Assembly: GCA_965247065.1 (NCBI GenBank) | Contig: CBDFGN010000006.1 | Location: 4,712,001 to 4,776,000, forward strand | DNA from: CBDFGN01 sp965247065 | GTDB lineage: Bacteria > Bacteroidota > Bacteroidia > Cytophagales > Cyclobacteriaceae | Direction of reading: 5' to 3' | Length of the DNA: 64,000 nt | Shown: piece after piece, positions 8,567 to 18,879 of the stretch | How the letters are laid out: each line of letters starts with the position of its first letter | Position numbering within the stretch: position 1 is the first letter of the stretch | Made by a program: the position numbers and the translations under genes | The notes under the pieces: generated by a model | Database searches by the model: none | What the model was told of the DNA's origin: nothing | Seen by the model: the letters and a program-made list of their open reading frames with translations, nothing else

Positions 8567-8986
8567 TTGAAATTGACAACAAACCCTAAAGTAGAAGTAG
8601 TTTTTACGAATTATCCCGACTTTGTTCGGGATAAAATGCAACTACTTCGGGAATTGGTAATAGAAACGGCAGAAGAAACAGCAGGAATTTCAAATTTGGA
8701 AGAAACCTTAAAATGGGGAGAACCAAGTTTTGTAACCGAAGACGGAAGTACATTAAGAATGGATTGGAAACCAAAGACACCCGACCAATATGCTATGTAT
8801 TTTCAGTGCACAAGTAGGTTGGTAGATACGTTCAGATTGGTTTTCGACCACAAATTTCAATACGAAGGAAAACGAGCTATCGTCTTTCAATTAAATCAGA
8901 AAATCCCTATAGAGGAATTAAAAGAATGTATTAAAGCTTCTTTGACATATCATAAGGTAAAGCACTTGATAACATTAGGAATTTGA
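8567..8986 (+). CDS. DUF1801 domain protein
   Basis: 139 aa. It starts with TTG and has EVVFTNYPDFVRDKMQLLRE, ETLKWGEPSFVTEDGSTLRM and the C-terminal LKECIKASLTYH. This is the DUF1801/YdhG-like fold, of unproven function, often seen in Bacteroidota and in integron cassettes. An ATG at codon 24 would remove conserved sequence, so the TTG start is preferred. Confidence 0.85.
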   Translation: MKLTTNPKVEVVFTNYPDFVRDKMQLLRELVIETAEETAGISNLEETLKWGEPSFVTEDGSTLRMDWKPKTPDQYAMYFQCTSRLVDTFRLVFDHKFQYEGKRAIVFQLNQKIPIEELKECIKASLTYHKVKHLITLGI

Positions 8987-9000
8987 TAAAAATGCCAGTG

Positions 9001-9130
9001 GCTAACATTGTATATAAGTAATAACGGTTTAAGTGATAAAACGAAAGTATAAACATAAAACAAAGGTCAGTGCAAAACTGAAAAGTTTGTGAGTAGAAAT
9101 CCGCTACTACTCATACACTGGGCGTTGGCA
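9001..9130 (+). repeat. attC-like site 4 (long)
   Basis: The 5' half GCTAACATTGTATATAAG faces a 3' half CTACTACTCATACA then GCGTTGGCA (9122-9130). The arms pair over about 17 positions with a few mismatches. The central spacer is about 80 bp, giving a VCR-like long site. The next cassette starts AACATG. Confidence 0.55.
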
Positions 9131-9150
9131 AACATGTAAAACATGAACAA

Positions 9151-9573
9151 ATGGAGGCAACTAACAGTCAAGACACAAACTTTCTAACCGTCAAAAGAAC
9201 AGTTTACGCACTGATACTACTTTCCATTATAGCTTTTTTGACTGGCTTTTTACAAAATACTGAATTTGGGTTCATCATTTACGTTTTCTATTTTACGTTA
9301 CTATTAGGTGGGGTTAAACTGATTGTTATGACTCTCAAATCAAAGACACCTAGAGTGTTAAAGGCATTTTTGCTTCTAACCGGATTTTCCTCAACATTGT
9401 ATTTTTTATTTTTTGTTATTGCAGTTATAGGCAGTTTTTTATCTAGCACGGGAGTAATTGAGATTCTTACGGAATTAGAGGGCATATTCTACTTAGGTTC
9501 ACTTGCATTCTTGATTGGAGCAATAGGAAGCATAGTTTTGTTTAAAAGGGTGAATAAACAATGGCAAAATTAA
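9151..9573 (+). CDS. Small integral membrane protein (cassette gene A, copy 3)
   Basis: 140 aa with four hydrophobic helices; a paralogue of the protein at 6023 (shared KRTVYALILLSIIAFLTGFL-type start, FLLLTGFSSTLYFLF and GIFYLGSLAFLIGAIGSIV). It is more diverged from copy 2 than the B gene is, which suggests the two genes of the pair have different histories. It overlaps gene B by 13 nt. Confidence 0.7.
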   Translation: MEATNSQDTNFLTVKRTVYALILLSIIAFLTGFLQNTEFGFIIYVFYFTLLLGGVKLIVMTLKSKTPRVLKAFLLLTGFSSTLYFLFFVIAVIGSFLSSTGVIEILTELEGIFYLGSLAFLIGAIGSIVLFKRVNKQWQN

Positions 9574-10034
9574 AAAAAGGTGTGGAAGGCATAAACGGTT
9601 GGCTATTGGTCTATATCATCGGGTCGATCCCTGTCCTGCTGTTCTATGCAGCGGGCCTCTCCGGGTGGTTTTTTGAGTACCCCTTAGTTCTTGTACTCGT
9701 GATCTTCCTCTTACTTGCAATTCCACTATTGCTCATTCTATTGAAATCCCCTAAGGCACCGCGGTGGAATATCGCTATGTTGTGGATCGGATCGATCTTG
9801 ATCACTCTACGTATAGTATCTGGCATTTTTTTTCAGAGGGTTATAGACGGTCTGCCTCCGTTGAGTGGTGAGGAACTGGTCGCCAGCCATAATAGATTGC
9901 TTGACGCACTGCCGCTTCTTCTAGGAATAGTGATTTTCTCGATAGTATGGGCGACAATTTGGACGAAGTATTTCAAAAAGTCGTTGAGAGTTAGAAACAC
10001 TTTTGGTAAAAGACATCGGATTCAAACTGGATGA
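9561..10034 (+). CDS. Small integral membrane protein (cassette gene B, copy 3, full length)
   Basis: 157 aa with four predicted helices, including a fourth (LPLLLGIVIFSIVWATIWTK) that copy 2 lacks, and a basic tail. DNA identity to the copy at 6394 is very high over about 320 bp, pointing to a recent duplication or conversion. Function unknown; the A-B overlap suggests a two-component membrane complex (inference). Confidence 0.7.
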   Translation: MAKLKKGVEGINGWLLVYIIGSIPVLLFYAAGLSGWFFEYPLVLVLVIFLLLAIPLLLILLKSPKAPRWNIAMLWIGSILITLRIVSGIFFQRVIDGLPPLSGEELVASHNRLLDALPLLLGIVIFSIVWATIWTKYFKKSLRVRNTFGKRHRIQTG

Positions 10035-10130
10035 GGGTATTTGTATATTTTTTCAATATTTTGTCGCAGTTCCTCCCACAACTAAAAGCTGTGAGTATCC
10101 TGTCGAATTTTTGTGAAAATTAAATCACGT

Positions 10131-10260
10131 TTGCCAACAAAGTGTATAAAATATAGGTCTAACAGGGGCTTTGGAAAGTTTTGTGCTTCTGATAAACATT
10201 ATTCTCGCAGGACAAATACGATGTTATAAAGCCCTACATTTCAGACACAGACCGTTAGCA
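10131..10260 (+). repeat. attC-like site 5 (long)
   Basis: TTGCCAAC near the start pairs with GTTAGCAAA at the end; AGGGGCTTT (10163-10171) pairs with AAAGCCCTA. It ends GTTAGCA (10254-10260) followed by AACATT. Confidence 0.5.
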
Positions 10261-10524
10261 AACATTACTACAAATTGAAAGTTGAACAGTTCTCTCCAGA
10301 AATTAATGAGGTGTACTTTATAAAAAGTCACACCCTTATACATATTCTATCAGGGACTGGAAGCATCCAAGTCGATTTTAAAAATTACTTCAATTGGCGA
10401 GAGAAAGCCATTTTCCTTGAAAAGGGACAATACATTAAATTCTTATCAAATGATTTTGTAGTTCGCAGAATAGAATTCTCTGAAAAAACTAAATTCTATA
10501 ATAGTGAAGTTCGAGTATTAATTA

Positions 10525-11555
10525 ACGTGAGTTCGACAATAAGGAATGATTAAAGAGCGAGAAAGAGTTGACCGGTGTCCTGGTAGTTCAATTTGATTGA
10601 GGGCTTTTTTTCGCAAAAGTTGTAAGCGATTAAAGCCGAGAAAAGGTTGGTAAGGAAATTAGTTGGGCTCCTGTGCCTGGAGTGTTCAATCTGGAAGATG
10701 TTTTTAAGTTGATCAATGATAGTCTCACAAATAGCCCTTTTACGGAGCATTATAGCATCCATGATGGGGGTTAAGGATGAGGACTTCATATTGCGTTTGA
10801 GTTTGGTTATCAGATGGACTCCGCGGAAGAACAGATTTTTAAAAAGTTCCTTACTGATGTAGCCTTTATCACCAAAGAGCTTTCCGAATAATTTCTTAAT
10901 AAACCGTTCAATTTTAAGAGGCTTTCTGTCATCCACATTGCCCGGTGTGAGCATAAAATCGATGATTTCACCCGTATCAGCAGTGATAAGATGGAGCTTA
11001 AACCCGTAGAACCATCCGATGGAACAATAGCCTCTTTTAGCTAACCCTTCAAATACTTTATGGTTATGGATCCGTCTGTTATGACAGACCCTTAACGGAG
11101 TGCTGTCTATAAAACTTATACCTGTACACTGTCCAGTCCCTTGTGTTTTCAGATAAATAGCCATTGGCAGAAGACTTCCACTACAAAGTTCTACCATTCG
11201 GTTATAGCTTACCACATCAGGAAAGAAGGAGCGCAAGTGGCCACAAACGTATGTGTTGTAAAAGGTCTTGAAATTTCGATATCCTGAGATCTGGAACAAG
11301 ACCTGTATAGTCATTACTTCGGATAAAGAAAGCTTACCAGGTTTGTTGCGCTTTTTACTTCCCAGCAATCTTTTTTCCAATTTTGGGACAAAATCCAGAC
11401 AAAAATCGTCAATGGAACAAAAAATTTCAGTAATTTTAGTAGCAGTTAACATAGGTAGAAATATTAGTTATTTTGTTGATTGTCAATGACTTAATATACT
11501 AATTTTCTGCCTTTTTTCTATCAATAAACTACTCTATTTTATATCGAACTCACGT
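10525..11555 (-). mobile_element. IS982-family insertion sequence, copy 1
   Basis: 1031 bp bounded by ACGTGAGTTCGA inverted ends, with one transposase gene. Almost identical to the copies at 48419 and 59689. Target flanks TAATTA/TATTTA. Confidence 0.9.
10550..11452 (-). CDS. IS982-family DDE transposase, copy 1
   Basis: 300 aa, usual length for the family. The DDE core shows GISFIDSTPLRVCHNRRIH (first Asp near residue 116), GWFYGFKLHLITADTGEI, FGDKGYISKELF (second Asp) and KRAICETIIDQLKN (Glu). It differs from the other two copies at about residue 141 (AKRGYCS here, AKRGHCS there). Catalyses cut-and-paste movement of its own element. Confidence 0.92.
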   Translation of the reverse strand: MLTATKITEIFCSIDDFCLDFVPKLEKRLLGSKKRNKPGKLSLSEVMTIQVLFQISGYRNFKTFYNTYVCGHLRSFFPDVVSYNRMVELCSGSLLPMAIYLKTQGTGQCTGISFIDSTPLRVCHNRRIHNHKVFEGLAKRGYCSIGWFYGFKLHLITADTGEIIDFMLTPGNVDDRKPLKIERFIKKLFGKLFGDKGYISKELFKNLFFRGVHLITKLKRNMKSSSLTPIMDAIMLRKRAICETIIDQLKNIFQIEHSRHRSPTNFLTNLFSALIAYNFCEKKPSIKLNYQDTGQLFLAL

Positions 11556-11837
11556 TATTTAAACACCTCATATCTTTAGGATATATCAACTTAATGGAAT
11601 GCGAAGCATGTCAATCCTTTTTATCAGAATCAGTCTTAACCGTAAACTCGGCCCACGTAATTGATGTTTCGTCACAACAATGGTATTGGCAAAACCCTTT
11701 CAATGCTAATAAGGAAGAATACCAAATCATTTTTGACACCAAGGAAATTATTGACGAGGAATATTTGAATCATTTAACAAGTGCTGATTTAGTAAGCATG
11801 ATTAATGAAAGAGGATACATGTACGTCCCTGATATAG

Positions 11838-13120
11838 GTTGACCACTTTTTAAACGATCGACTTATATGAAAGCAACCCAAAAAGCCATTCGAAAGAAGC
11901 GAGTATTCAGTGATGAATTGAAGCGGGCCATTGTTACGGAATTTGAAAGTGGAAAGTACAGTGTCCCTCAACTGGAGAAACTTCATGGGATCAACAACGC
12001 GAACATTTACCGTTGGATCTACAAATTCTCTACCTTTAACGAGAGAGGCTATCGAATTCTGGAGATGAAAAAAAGCACTACATCAAAGGTTAACGATTTA
12101 GAAAAACGGATTAAGGAGTTGGAACGTGTGGTAGGTCAAAAACAGATCAAGATTGATTATTACGAAAAGATGATCGATCTGGCCAAGGAGGAATTGGATA
12201 TCGATCTGAAAAAAAACTTCGACACCCCACAATCAACTGGTTCCGGAAAAACCAAAGGAAAGTAAATTTCTCGATGAATCAGCTCTATCGTGCCATAGGA
12301 ATCAGCAAACAGGCAATACATCAGTATGCAACCAGGCAAGCTGTCTTTGATCAAAAGGTAGAACAGCTGGTCCTGGAAGCTGATGGGATACGCCAGGAAC
12401 ATCCTGGTTGTGGGGTGGAAAAAATGTACCGGACCTTAAAACCCGGATTTATCGGCAGAGATCGCTTTGTAGACCTTTTAATGAGTCTTGGTTACCGTTT
12501 GAGAAGAGCCAAGAACTATAAACGAACTACCCGGGCTTCGAAGCTTTATTATCCAAACCTGATCAAAGGATTTGAACTAACGTCTCCTTCAACGGTCTGG
12601 CAATCAGACATCACCTTCATAGAAGTGGGAAACCGGTTTTATTACGGGGTCTTTATTCTGGATGTCTATACCCGAAAAATAGTAGGCTACCAGGTATCGG
12701 ATCATATGCGGGCTACAGCGAACGTAAAGGCATTGCTCATTGCCTTGAAAGATCATCCCCCTCCCCGGATCCATCATTCCGACAGAGGAGGTCAATACAT
12801 CTACGAAGAATATGTAGACCTACTAAAATCCAACCGATGTGATATCAGCATGGGGCTAACCGCTCAGGATAATGCGTATGCAGAGCGCTTTCACAGGACC
12901 TTGAAAGAAGAATATTTGCATTACTGGAAGCCGACCAATTTCTATCAACTGAAAAGGTATGTCAAAAGAGCGGTTGACCATTATAATCAAAAAAGAACCC
13001 ATGAAAACTTAAACGATGTTTCACCCATGGATTTTGAAAAGGACTGGTCCTTGTTGCCAATTAACCGAAGACCTTCATTGTCCATATTTAATGATGAATT
13101 ATTAACCAAAAGTGGTCAAC
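11838..13120 (+). mobile_element. IS3-family insertion sequence
   Basis: 1283 bp with 13-bp perfect inverted ends GTTGACCACTTTT / AAAAGTGGTCAAC and the orfA/orfB layout. The flanks TATAG and ACTAA do not match, and different genes lie on each side (AraC left, cyclase right), so a deletion or rearrangement followed insertion. Confidence 0.9.
11867..12265 (+). CDS. IS3-family transposase orfA (HTH protein)
   Basis: 132 aa. It has the HTH_28/transposase_8-like start KRVFSDELKRAIVTEFESGK then PQLEKLHGINNANIYRW, followed by a leucine-zipper-like coiled coil (KVNDLEKRIKELERVVGQ). It is read before orfB; 8 nt separate the two frames, where many IS3 members have a -1 frameshift overlap, so a fused product is possible but not shown. 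Confidence 0.88.
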   Translation: MKATQKAIRKKRVFSDELKRAIVTEFESGKYSVPQLEKLHGINNANIYRWIYKFSTFNERGYRILEMKKSTTSKVNDLEKRIKELERVVGQKQIKIDYYEKMIDLAKEELDIDLKKNFDTPQSTGSGKTKGK

Positions 13121-13125
13121 ACTAA
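12274..13125 (+). CDS. IS3-family transposase orfB (DDE integrase core)
   Basis: 283 aa rve-type integrase core: WQSDITFIEVGNRFYYGVFI (first Asp), IHHSDRGGQYIYEEY (second Asp) and NAYAERFHRTLKEEY (Glu). N-terminal HTH_21-like region HPGCGVEKMYRTL. The stop codon TAA lies 3-5 nt beyond the apparent right inverted end, so it uses flanking DNA. Confidence 0.9.
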   Translation: MNQLYRAIGISKQAIHQYATRQAVFDQKVEQLVLEADGIRQEHPGCGVEKMYRTLKPGFIGRDRFVDLLMSLGYRLRRAKNYKRTTRASKLYYPNLIKGFELTSPSTVWQSDITFIEVGNRFYYGVFILDVYTRKIVGYQVSDHMRATANVKALLIALKDHPPPRIHHSDRGGQYIYEEYVDLLKSNRCDISMGLTAQDNAYAERFHRTLKEEYLHYWKPTNFYQLKRYVKRAVDHYNQKRTHENLNDVSPMDFEKDWSLLPINRRPSLSIFNDELLTKSGQH

Positions 13126-13753
13126 TCAGGGATCTTCAGTTTTCTATAATTTCTTTACAGGAAGATATCATCACCCCCGCGAGGAGGATCGAATATTTAT
13201 GTTTCTTGATATGAAGTCCTCTACCACTATTGCCGAACGGTTGGGACACGTGGAGTATTTCCGACTGCTCAATAAGTACTATGCCGACACCACAGAGGCC
13301 ATCATTCAAACGTATGGTGTGGTTTATCAATATGCAGGTGATGAGATCATTGTATCCTGGAATTTGAAAAAGGGATTAACCAACAACAACTGCATTCGTT
13401 GCTTTTTTATGATTAAGGAAACTTTCCAGACTTTATCAGAAAGTTATATCAAAAGATTTGAGTTGGTCCCCGAATTTAAAGCAGGCTTCCATTACGGAAA
13501 AGTGACAACAGGAGAAATCGGAGTCCTAAAGAAGGAGATCTTTTTCACGGGGGATGTTTTAAATACCACTGCAAGAATACAGGCCAGTTGTAACGAATTT
13601 GGAACAGATATTTTAATATCACAGGATTTGCTTTCACAACTGGATATTGATGATGTGTATGAATTAACTGCGATTGGTGAATGTGAACTGAAAGGAAGAC
13701 AGGAGAAGATAAATCTCTTTTCGCTAGCACAAAATGGATACGATAAGATATAA
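13121..13753 (+). pseudogene. Class III adenylate/guanylate cyclase catalytic domain, N-terminally truncated by IS3
   Basis: The catalytic domain is nearly complete: MFLDMKSSTTIAERLGHVEY (metal Asp), YQYAGDEIIVSW (second Asp), FKAGFHYGKVTTGEIGVLKK and GDVLNTTARIQASCNEFG. The N-terminal membrane/sensor part is replaced by the IS3 right end, so the open frame begins in the IS. In Bacteroidota relatives this domain follows several membrane helices. Without its own start it is probably not expressed. It is followed 9 bp later by an attC-like site. Confidence 0.8.
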
Positions 13754-13762
13754 AAAGAGTAC

Positions 13763-13814
13763 CGCTAACAATGTATATAAGCCATAAAACGGCTCATATA
13801 CAAGGCCGTTGGCG
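13763..13814 (+). repeat. attC-like site 6
   Basis: CGCTAAC (13763-13769) faces GTTGGCG (13808-13814); TGTATATAAGCC (13772-13783) faces GGCTCATATACA (13791-13802) with a single bulge. Unpaired AGGCC lies on one side only. Confidence 0.65.
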
Positions 13815-13978
13815 TTCATTGCCAGCGACTGCGAAATCGACAAATTGCTAAAACTGACATTTTTTGAAATACTTAAGTATGTGAATGGAATAATTAGTAC
13901 AAATTTCAATCATACTACTATAAGTTGTATGATATTTCTCGTTTTTGAATAATGAATTTAATTTAACCAAATATTAAA

Positions 13979-15544
<1,566 letters not shown>

Positions 15545-15550
15545 TAATAA

Positions 15551-15590
15551 AATAACCAAAGCCGATAACATTCAATCGGCTTTGGTTATT
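15551..15590. terminator. Strong bidirectional terminator after the sulfatase
   Basis: A perfect 16-bp inverted repeat, AATAACCAAAGCCGAT / ATCGGCTTTGGTTATT, with an 8-nt loop, 7 bp after the sulfatase stop. The rest of the interval to 15880 holds no gene that I can see. Confidence 0.85.
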
Positions 15591-15882
15591 AATTTAAATG
15601 TTTGAAAAACTATATTGTGAATCCCTTATGGAAAGTTGTTTGTCTTCTAGAATTGAAAGGAATAAACAACGAAATGACAACATAGTATGAAAATAATAGC
15701 CGAGATAGTTGTAAATACAAGGTGTGAAGTTAGCTTCAAATTTATAGTTGTTTGAATGTGTAGGCGACCTTATTCCGCGACTATTCCTATGCTAACCCTT
15801 GTGCTTCATTTTAAAATATAAGGGACTTACACCCTCTGGAATAATTTGCTATCTTAGATAGCAGGTGTCCATGCTGGGCACA

Positions 15883-15933
15883 CACAATGTATATAGCGCA
15901 TTGCAACGCGCCATATACTCGACAGCCGTAGCT
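15883..15933 (+). repeat. attC-like site 7 (degenerate)
   Basis: TGTATATAGCGC (15888-15899) faces GCGCCATATAC (15908-15918). The outer 3' box is CCGTAGC where other sites have CGTTAGC. Confidence 0.5.
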
Positions 15934-15944
15934 CATTTAAAAAA

Positions 15945-16769
15945 ATGAAAAATTCAATACTACTATTATCTTTTGTGTTTCTTATCTCCTGTGGTAGGGA
16001 TAGTTCGGAAAATATGAAAACTATCGAACCATTTTCCTTCCAGAACGGATTTGAAGTCGCAGGCAATGATATTTCTGAATTACTTCCTTCCGATGGTAGC
16101 AAATGGACGAATATCCAGCAAGTAAATCCAAACAATGGAACCAATGAAATCACAATATCAACGGATATTGTAAATCAAGGAAACAATTCTCTAAGGATTT
16201 TAGCTAAACCTTCAGATGACATTTTGTCCAAAGCAGACATTGAAAAACAAGGTTTTACTGCATCAATTGGGAGTACAATTAAAATCGAAGCTGACTTCTA
16301 TATAAATACGACGGAAAATTTAACAGATTTATTTTTGATGGATTTGGAATGCTGCTCTTGTTGGGATCCGAGTGTGCCAGACAACCAGTGCCCAGGTATC
16401 AGGCTCAAAATAGGGGGAGACAATGAATATCTATCCATTGAACGAGGCAAAATATTAAGTCCAACAATTACACAGGCAGATTTTTCTTTTCCTAAATTTG
16501 AATGGGTAAGGGTCACTTGGGAAATGGAATTATCCCCGGAAACCAATGGAAAAAATAAATTATCGATAAACGGACAGGAGGCCATTTCAAGTAACGGAAT
16601 AAATATGCCAAACGCAGGGCTTTTTGGTGCAGAATTTGCATCACACGGAATTGAATTTGAACTGCAAAAACCTATTGCTTATGAAAGAGTCCAGATAGGT
16701 GTTACTGCAAACGGCACATCAAATAGCATTGAAATGTACGTGGATAACTTTAAGTTAACAATTGAGTGA
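15945..16769 (+). CDS. Secreted lipoprotein of unknown function, jelly-roll-like
   Basis: 274 aa. Lipoprotein signal MKNSILLLSFVFLISCGRDS with lipobox LISC. The rest is beta-strand-rich with a cysteine cluster LECCSCWDPSVPDNQCPG and the pattern FEWVRVTWEMEL followed by KLSINGQEA. This layout recalls concanavalin-like/polysaccharide-lyase jelly-roll domains, but no family can be named safely. It lies alone between two attC-like sites. Confidence 0.7.
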   Translation: MKNSILLLSFVFLISCGRDSSENMKTIEPFSFQNGFEVAGNDISELLPSDGSKWTNIQQVNPNNGTNEITISTDIVNQGNNSLRILAKPSDDILSKADIEKQGFTASIGSTIKIEADFYINTTENLTDLFLMDLECCSCWDPSVPDNQCPGIRLKIGGDNEYLSIERGKILSPTITQADFSFPKFEWVRVTWEMELSPETNGKNKLSINGQEAISSNGINMPNAGLFGAEFASHGIEFELQKPIAYERVQIGVTANGTSNSIEMYVDNFKLTIE

Positions 16770-16786
16770 AAAACGAGCTATAACAG

Positions 16787-16840
16787 ACGCTAAAATCCAT
16801 AGACTAATGAGCTACTTGCAATGACTATGCTTAGCGTTGC
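16787..16840 (+). repeat. attC-like site 8
   Basis: ACGCTAA (16787-16793) faces TTAGCGT (16831-16837), and ATAG (16799-16802) faces CTAT (16825-16828). It ends GTTGC followed by ACAAAACCGAT, a leader shared with the segment after site 10. Confidence 0.45.
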
Positions 16841-16898
16841 ACAAAACCGATATAATATGACCGGAATTTGACATCCGGAAATTAAGATAAGGCAGTAA

Positions 16899-17348
16899 AT
16901 GAAATACACGACCGAAATTGAAATTGACAGTCCCATTGAGAAGGTTGTTGAACTCTTTGACAATCCTGACAATGTAAACAAATGGATGAAAGGGCTTAAA
17001 AGCTATGAACTCCTAACCGGAACTCATGGCCTGCCTGGAACCAAATACCGGCTAACATATAAATGGGAAAAAGTGATTGAAACAATTACAGCAAGAAATC
17101 TACCTGAAGAATTCAACCACACGTACGAAAATAAGATGGTGTTTAACATTGTAAAAAACAGATTTGTTTCCCTCTCCGGCAACAAGACAAAATACATAGC
17201 AGAAAATGAATTTCGCTTTAAAGGAATTACAAAAATATTGGCATTCCTTTTGCCAACCTCTTATTTTAAAAAACAGTCGATGAAGCATCTTGGCTACCTT
17301 AAGAACTTTGTAGAAAATCAAAATGAACTTAACGAACGCACAACATAG
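16899..17348 (+). CDS. SRPBCC/START-fold (polyketide cyclase-like) protein
   Basis: 149 aa: YTTEIEIDSPIEKVVELFDN, then PDNVNKWMKGLKSYELL and TKYRLTYKWEKVIETI. The N-terminal strand plus the helix with NKWMKGLKS is the usual SRPBCC start; the fold binds hydrophobic ligands. The specific ligand is unknown. It stands alone in its presumed cassette, with the stop overlapping the next attC-like site. Confidence 0.82.
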   Translation: MKYTTEIEIDSPIEKVVELFDNPDNVNKWMKGLKSYELLTGTHGLPGTKYRLTYKWEKVIETITARNLPEEFNHTYENKMVFNIVKNRFVSLSGNKTKYIAENEFRFKGITKILAFLLPTSYFKKQSMKHLGYLKNFVENQNELNERTT

Positions 17349-17460
17349 GCTATAGCGACTGACGCGAAACCAAGGAAAAATTTTACATATCACAAAGCTT
17401 GGTTCTCGGCAGACAGTGATGAACTTCTCAACCGCCACTGCTCATAGCCAGACCGTTACA
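17343..17460 (+). repeat. attC-like site 9 (long)
   Basis: AACATAGGCTATAGCG faces TCATAGCCAGACCGTTAC; inner arms AACCAAG and CTTGGTT also pair. It ends GTTACAAACAATT. Confidence 0.5.
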
Positions 17461-17482
17461 AACAATTAATAAAACAACGGAC

Positions 17483-18346
17483 ATGAGACTTTTTATATTT
17501 ATCTCGATTTTTATTTTTTGGGCTATAAGATCACATTCACAAACCATAAGGGACAATCTAACACATGGATATCGAAACGGAACATTAATTAATGGAGGTG
17601 GTGGAGATGATGATTTGATAGTTAATGAATTTAGAAAATATGCAGGTGGTGATTCAGCCAAAATTGTGGTTATTCCCACAGCTTTACCTGATGATTATTT
17701 GCAGAAAGATTCCTCATTTTATGAATTAGAAAATTATTTTAAAAAATACAGATTTGATGACATTACAATTTTACATACAAGAGATTCATCACAAGCAAAT
17801 GATGATAATTTTATTGAACCATTAAAAACTGCAACTGGAATATTTTTTACGGGAGGAAGACAATGGAGAATAGCTGATGGCTTCTTAAATACAAAGGCGC
17901 ATGAAAAAATGTTTGAATTACTTGATAGAGGTGGTGTAATTGCAGGTTCGTCAGCAGGAGCAACAATTCAAGGATCTTATTTAGCCCGAGGCGATACTAA
18001 AAACAATCAAATAATGATGGGCGATCATGAAACAGGGTTTGGTTTTATTACGAATATATCAATTGATCAGCATGTGCTGGCTCGTAACAGGCAATTTGAT
18101 ATGTTTGATATTCTAAAAAATCGCCCTGAATTGTTAGGGGTGGGTATTGATGAAAATACGGCAATTATAGTGCAAGGAGATACCCTTGAAGTGATAGGAA
18201 ATGGTTATGTGTTAATCTATGACAATTCTTTTTGGTCGAGAGAAGGAAGTAATTTGAAAAATTTGCCTGAGGATAATAATTTATTCTATTTTCTAAAAGC
18301 AGGAGATAGATATAATTTAGCTGAAAGAAAAATACTTGAAGAATAA
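17483..18346 (+). CDS. Cyanophycinase-like serine peptidase (family S51)
   Basis: 287 aa with a weak N-terminal signal (LFIFISIFIFWAIRSHS). Class-I glutamine-amidotransferase-like fold of S51: YRNGTLINGGGGDDDLIVNE, IFFTGGRQWRIADGFL, and nucleophile Ser in GGVIAGSSAGATIQGSYLAR, followed by SIDQHVLARNRQFDMFDIL and GIDENTAIIV. This matches cyanophycinase/peptidase E relatives, which cleave Asp-containing dipeptides or cyanophycin. The signal implies a periplasmic or secreted role. Confidence 0.9.
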   Translation: MRLFIFISIFIFWAIRSHSQTIRDNLTHGYRNGTLINGGGGDDDLIVNEFRKYAGGDSAKIVVIPTALPDDYLQKDSSFYELENYFKKYRFDDITILHTRDSSQANDDNFIEPLKTATGIFFTGGRQWRIADGFLNTKAHEKMFELLDRGGVIAGSSAGATIQGSYLARGDTKNNQIMMGDHETGFGFITNISIDQHVLARNRQFDMFDILKNRPELLGVGIDENTAIIVQGDTLEVIGNGYVLIYDNSFWSREGSNLKNLPEDNNLFYFLKAGDRYNLAERKILEE

Positions 18347-18350
18347 CTGT

Positions 18351-18480
18351 TTGTAACAATAAATATAAGCAAGCCGGGCGATAGTAGTTTTTTAAAACTT
18401 AGTACATTTAGCAAAAACATTAACGGGTCATAGTCAGGTGGCACAGAAAACCGACCTGCTCATATTTGGTCCGTTGCGCA
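18351..18480 (+). repeat. attC-like site 10 (last of the array)
   Basis: TTGTAACAATAAATATAAGCA (first 20 bases of this used as the 5' half) faces TGCTCATATTTGGTCCGTTG; the inner AAATATAAGCA / TGCTCATATTT pair has one bulge. It ends GTTGCGCAAATTCC. Confidence 0.55.
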
Positions 18481-18521
18481 AATTCCGATCTAATAAGACC
18501 TGAATTTGACAACCGAAAATT

Positions 18522-18738
18522 AACCCTGATCCCCATCTTCCTTTCCGGCCCTCCCCTCCAAGATCGCCTTAGCCTCTGCCTTAATCCGCCTAAAATCCTC
18601 CTTCACCTAATCCTCGCCCACAATCTTAAAAGCTTCAATTTCCGGCGGCTCCATATCGGATTCCTGAAACTGCCCCCGGAATTCAGTCCGATCGCTATCA
18701 ACTAAGGTCGCGTAGAACTCACTAGCTTTCAGGCTTAC
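18522..18738 (-). pseudogene. Remnant of an unidentified coding region
   Basis: One minus frame reads VSLKASEFYATLVDSDRTEF, then ESDMEPPEIEAFKIVGED, a TAG, and VKEDFRRIKAEAKAILEG to a final stop. The composition is protein-like and GC-richer than the flanks, with one in-frame stop and no start. I do not recognise the family. It follows a cassette leader like that at 16841, whose own gene is missing. Confidence 0.4.
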
Positions 18739-18879
18739 CAAGTCCTGCGGTTATACTCTTGGCCTCTCCTGGATGGTCGTGCTACGCGAGTAGTTCTTCA
18801 CATAAATTGTTAGCTTCCACTTTAAACAAGTGGATGGCGCCTATTTTAGGAGTTGAAAATATAGGACTGAGGTAGACAA

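Larger units (their letters stand above)
10275..11837 (+). pseudogene. AraC-type regulator, interrupted by IS982 and cut by IS3
   Basis: The N-terminal half (10275-10524, TTG start) reads VEQFSPEINEVYFIKSHTLI, then FLEKGQYIKFLSNDFVVRRI up to EVRVL. After the IS982 copy the same protein resumes in frame as FKHLISLGYINLMECEACQS and continues to the IS3 edge at 11837. The AraC HTH domain expected beyond that point is gone. The IS982 flanks TAATTA and TATTTA are one base apart, so the insertion had a 6-bp target TATTTA that later mutated; without the IS the codons read through as RVLFKH. Lies just after attC-like site 5, so it was a cassette gene. Confidence 0.8.

Noticed and set aside
18466..18705. 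Plus-strand open frame after the last attC-like site
   Set aside because: Proline/leucine-rich shadow; the minus strand has the protein-like reading (with a stop).
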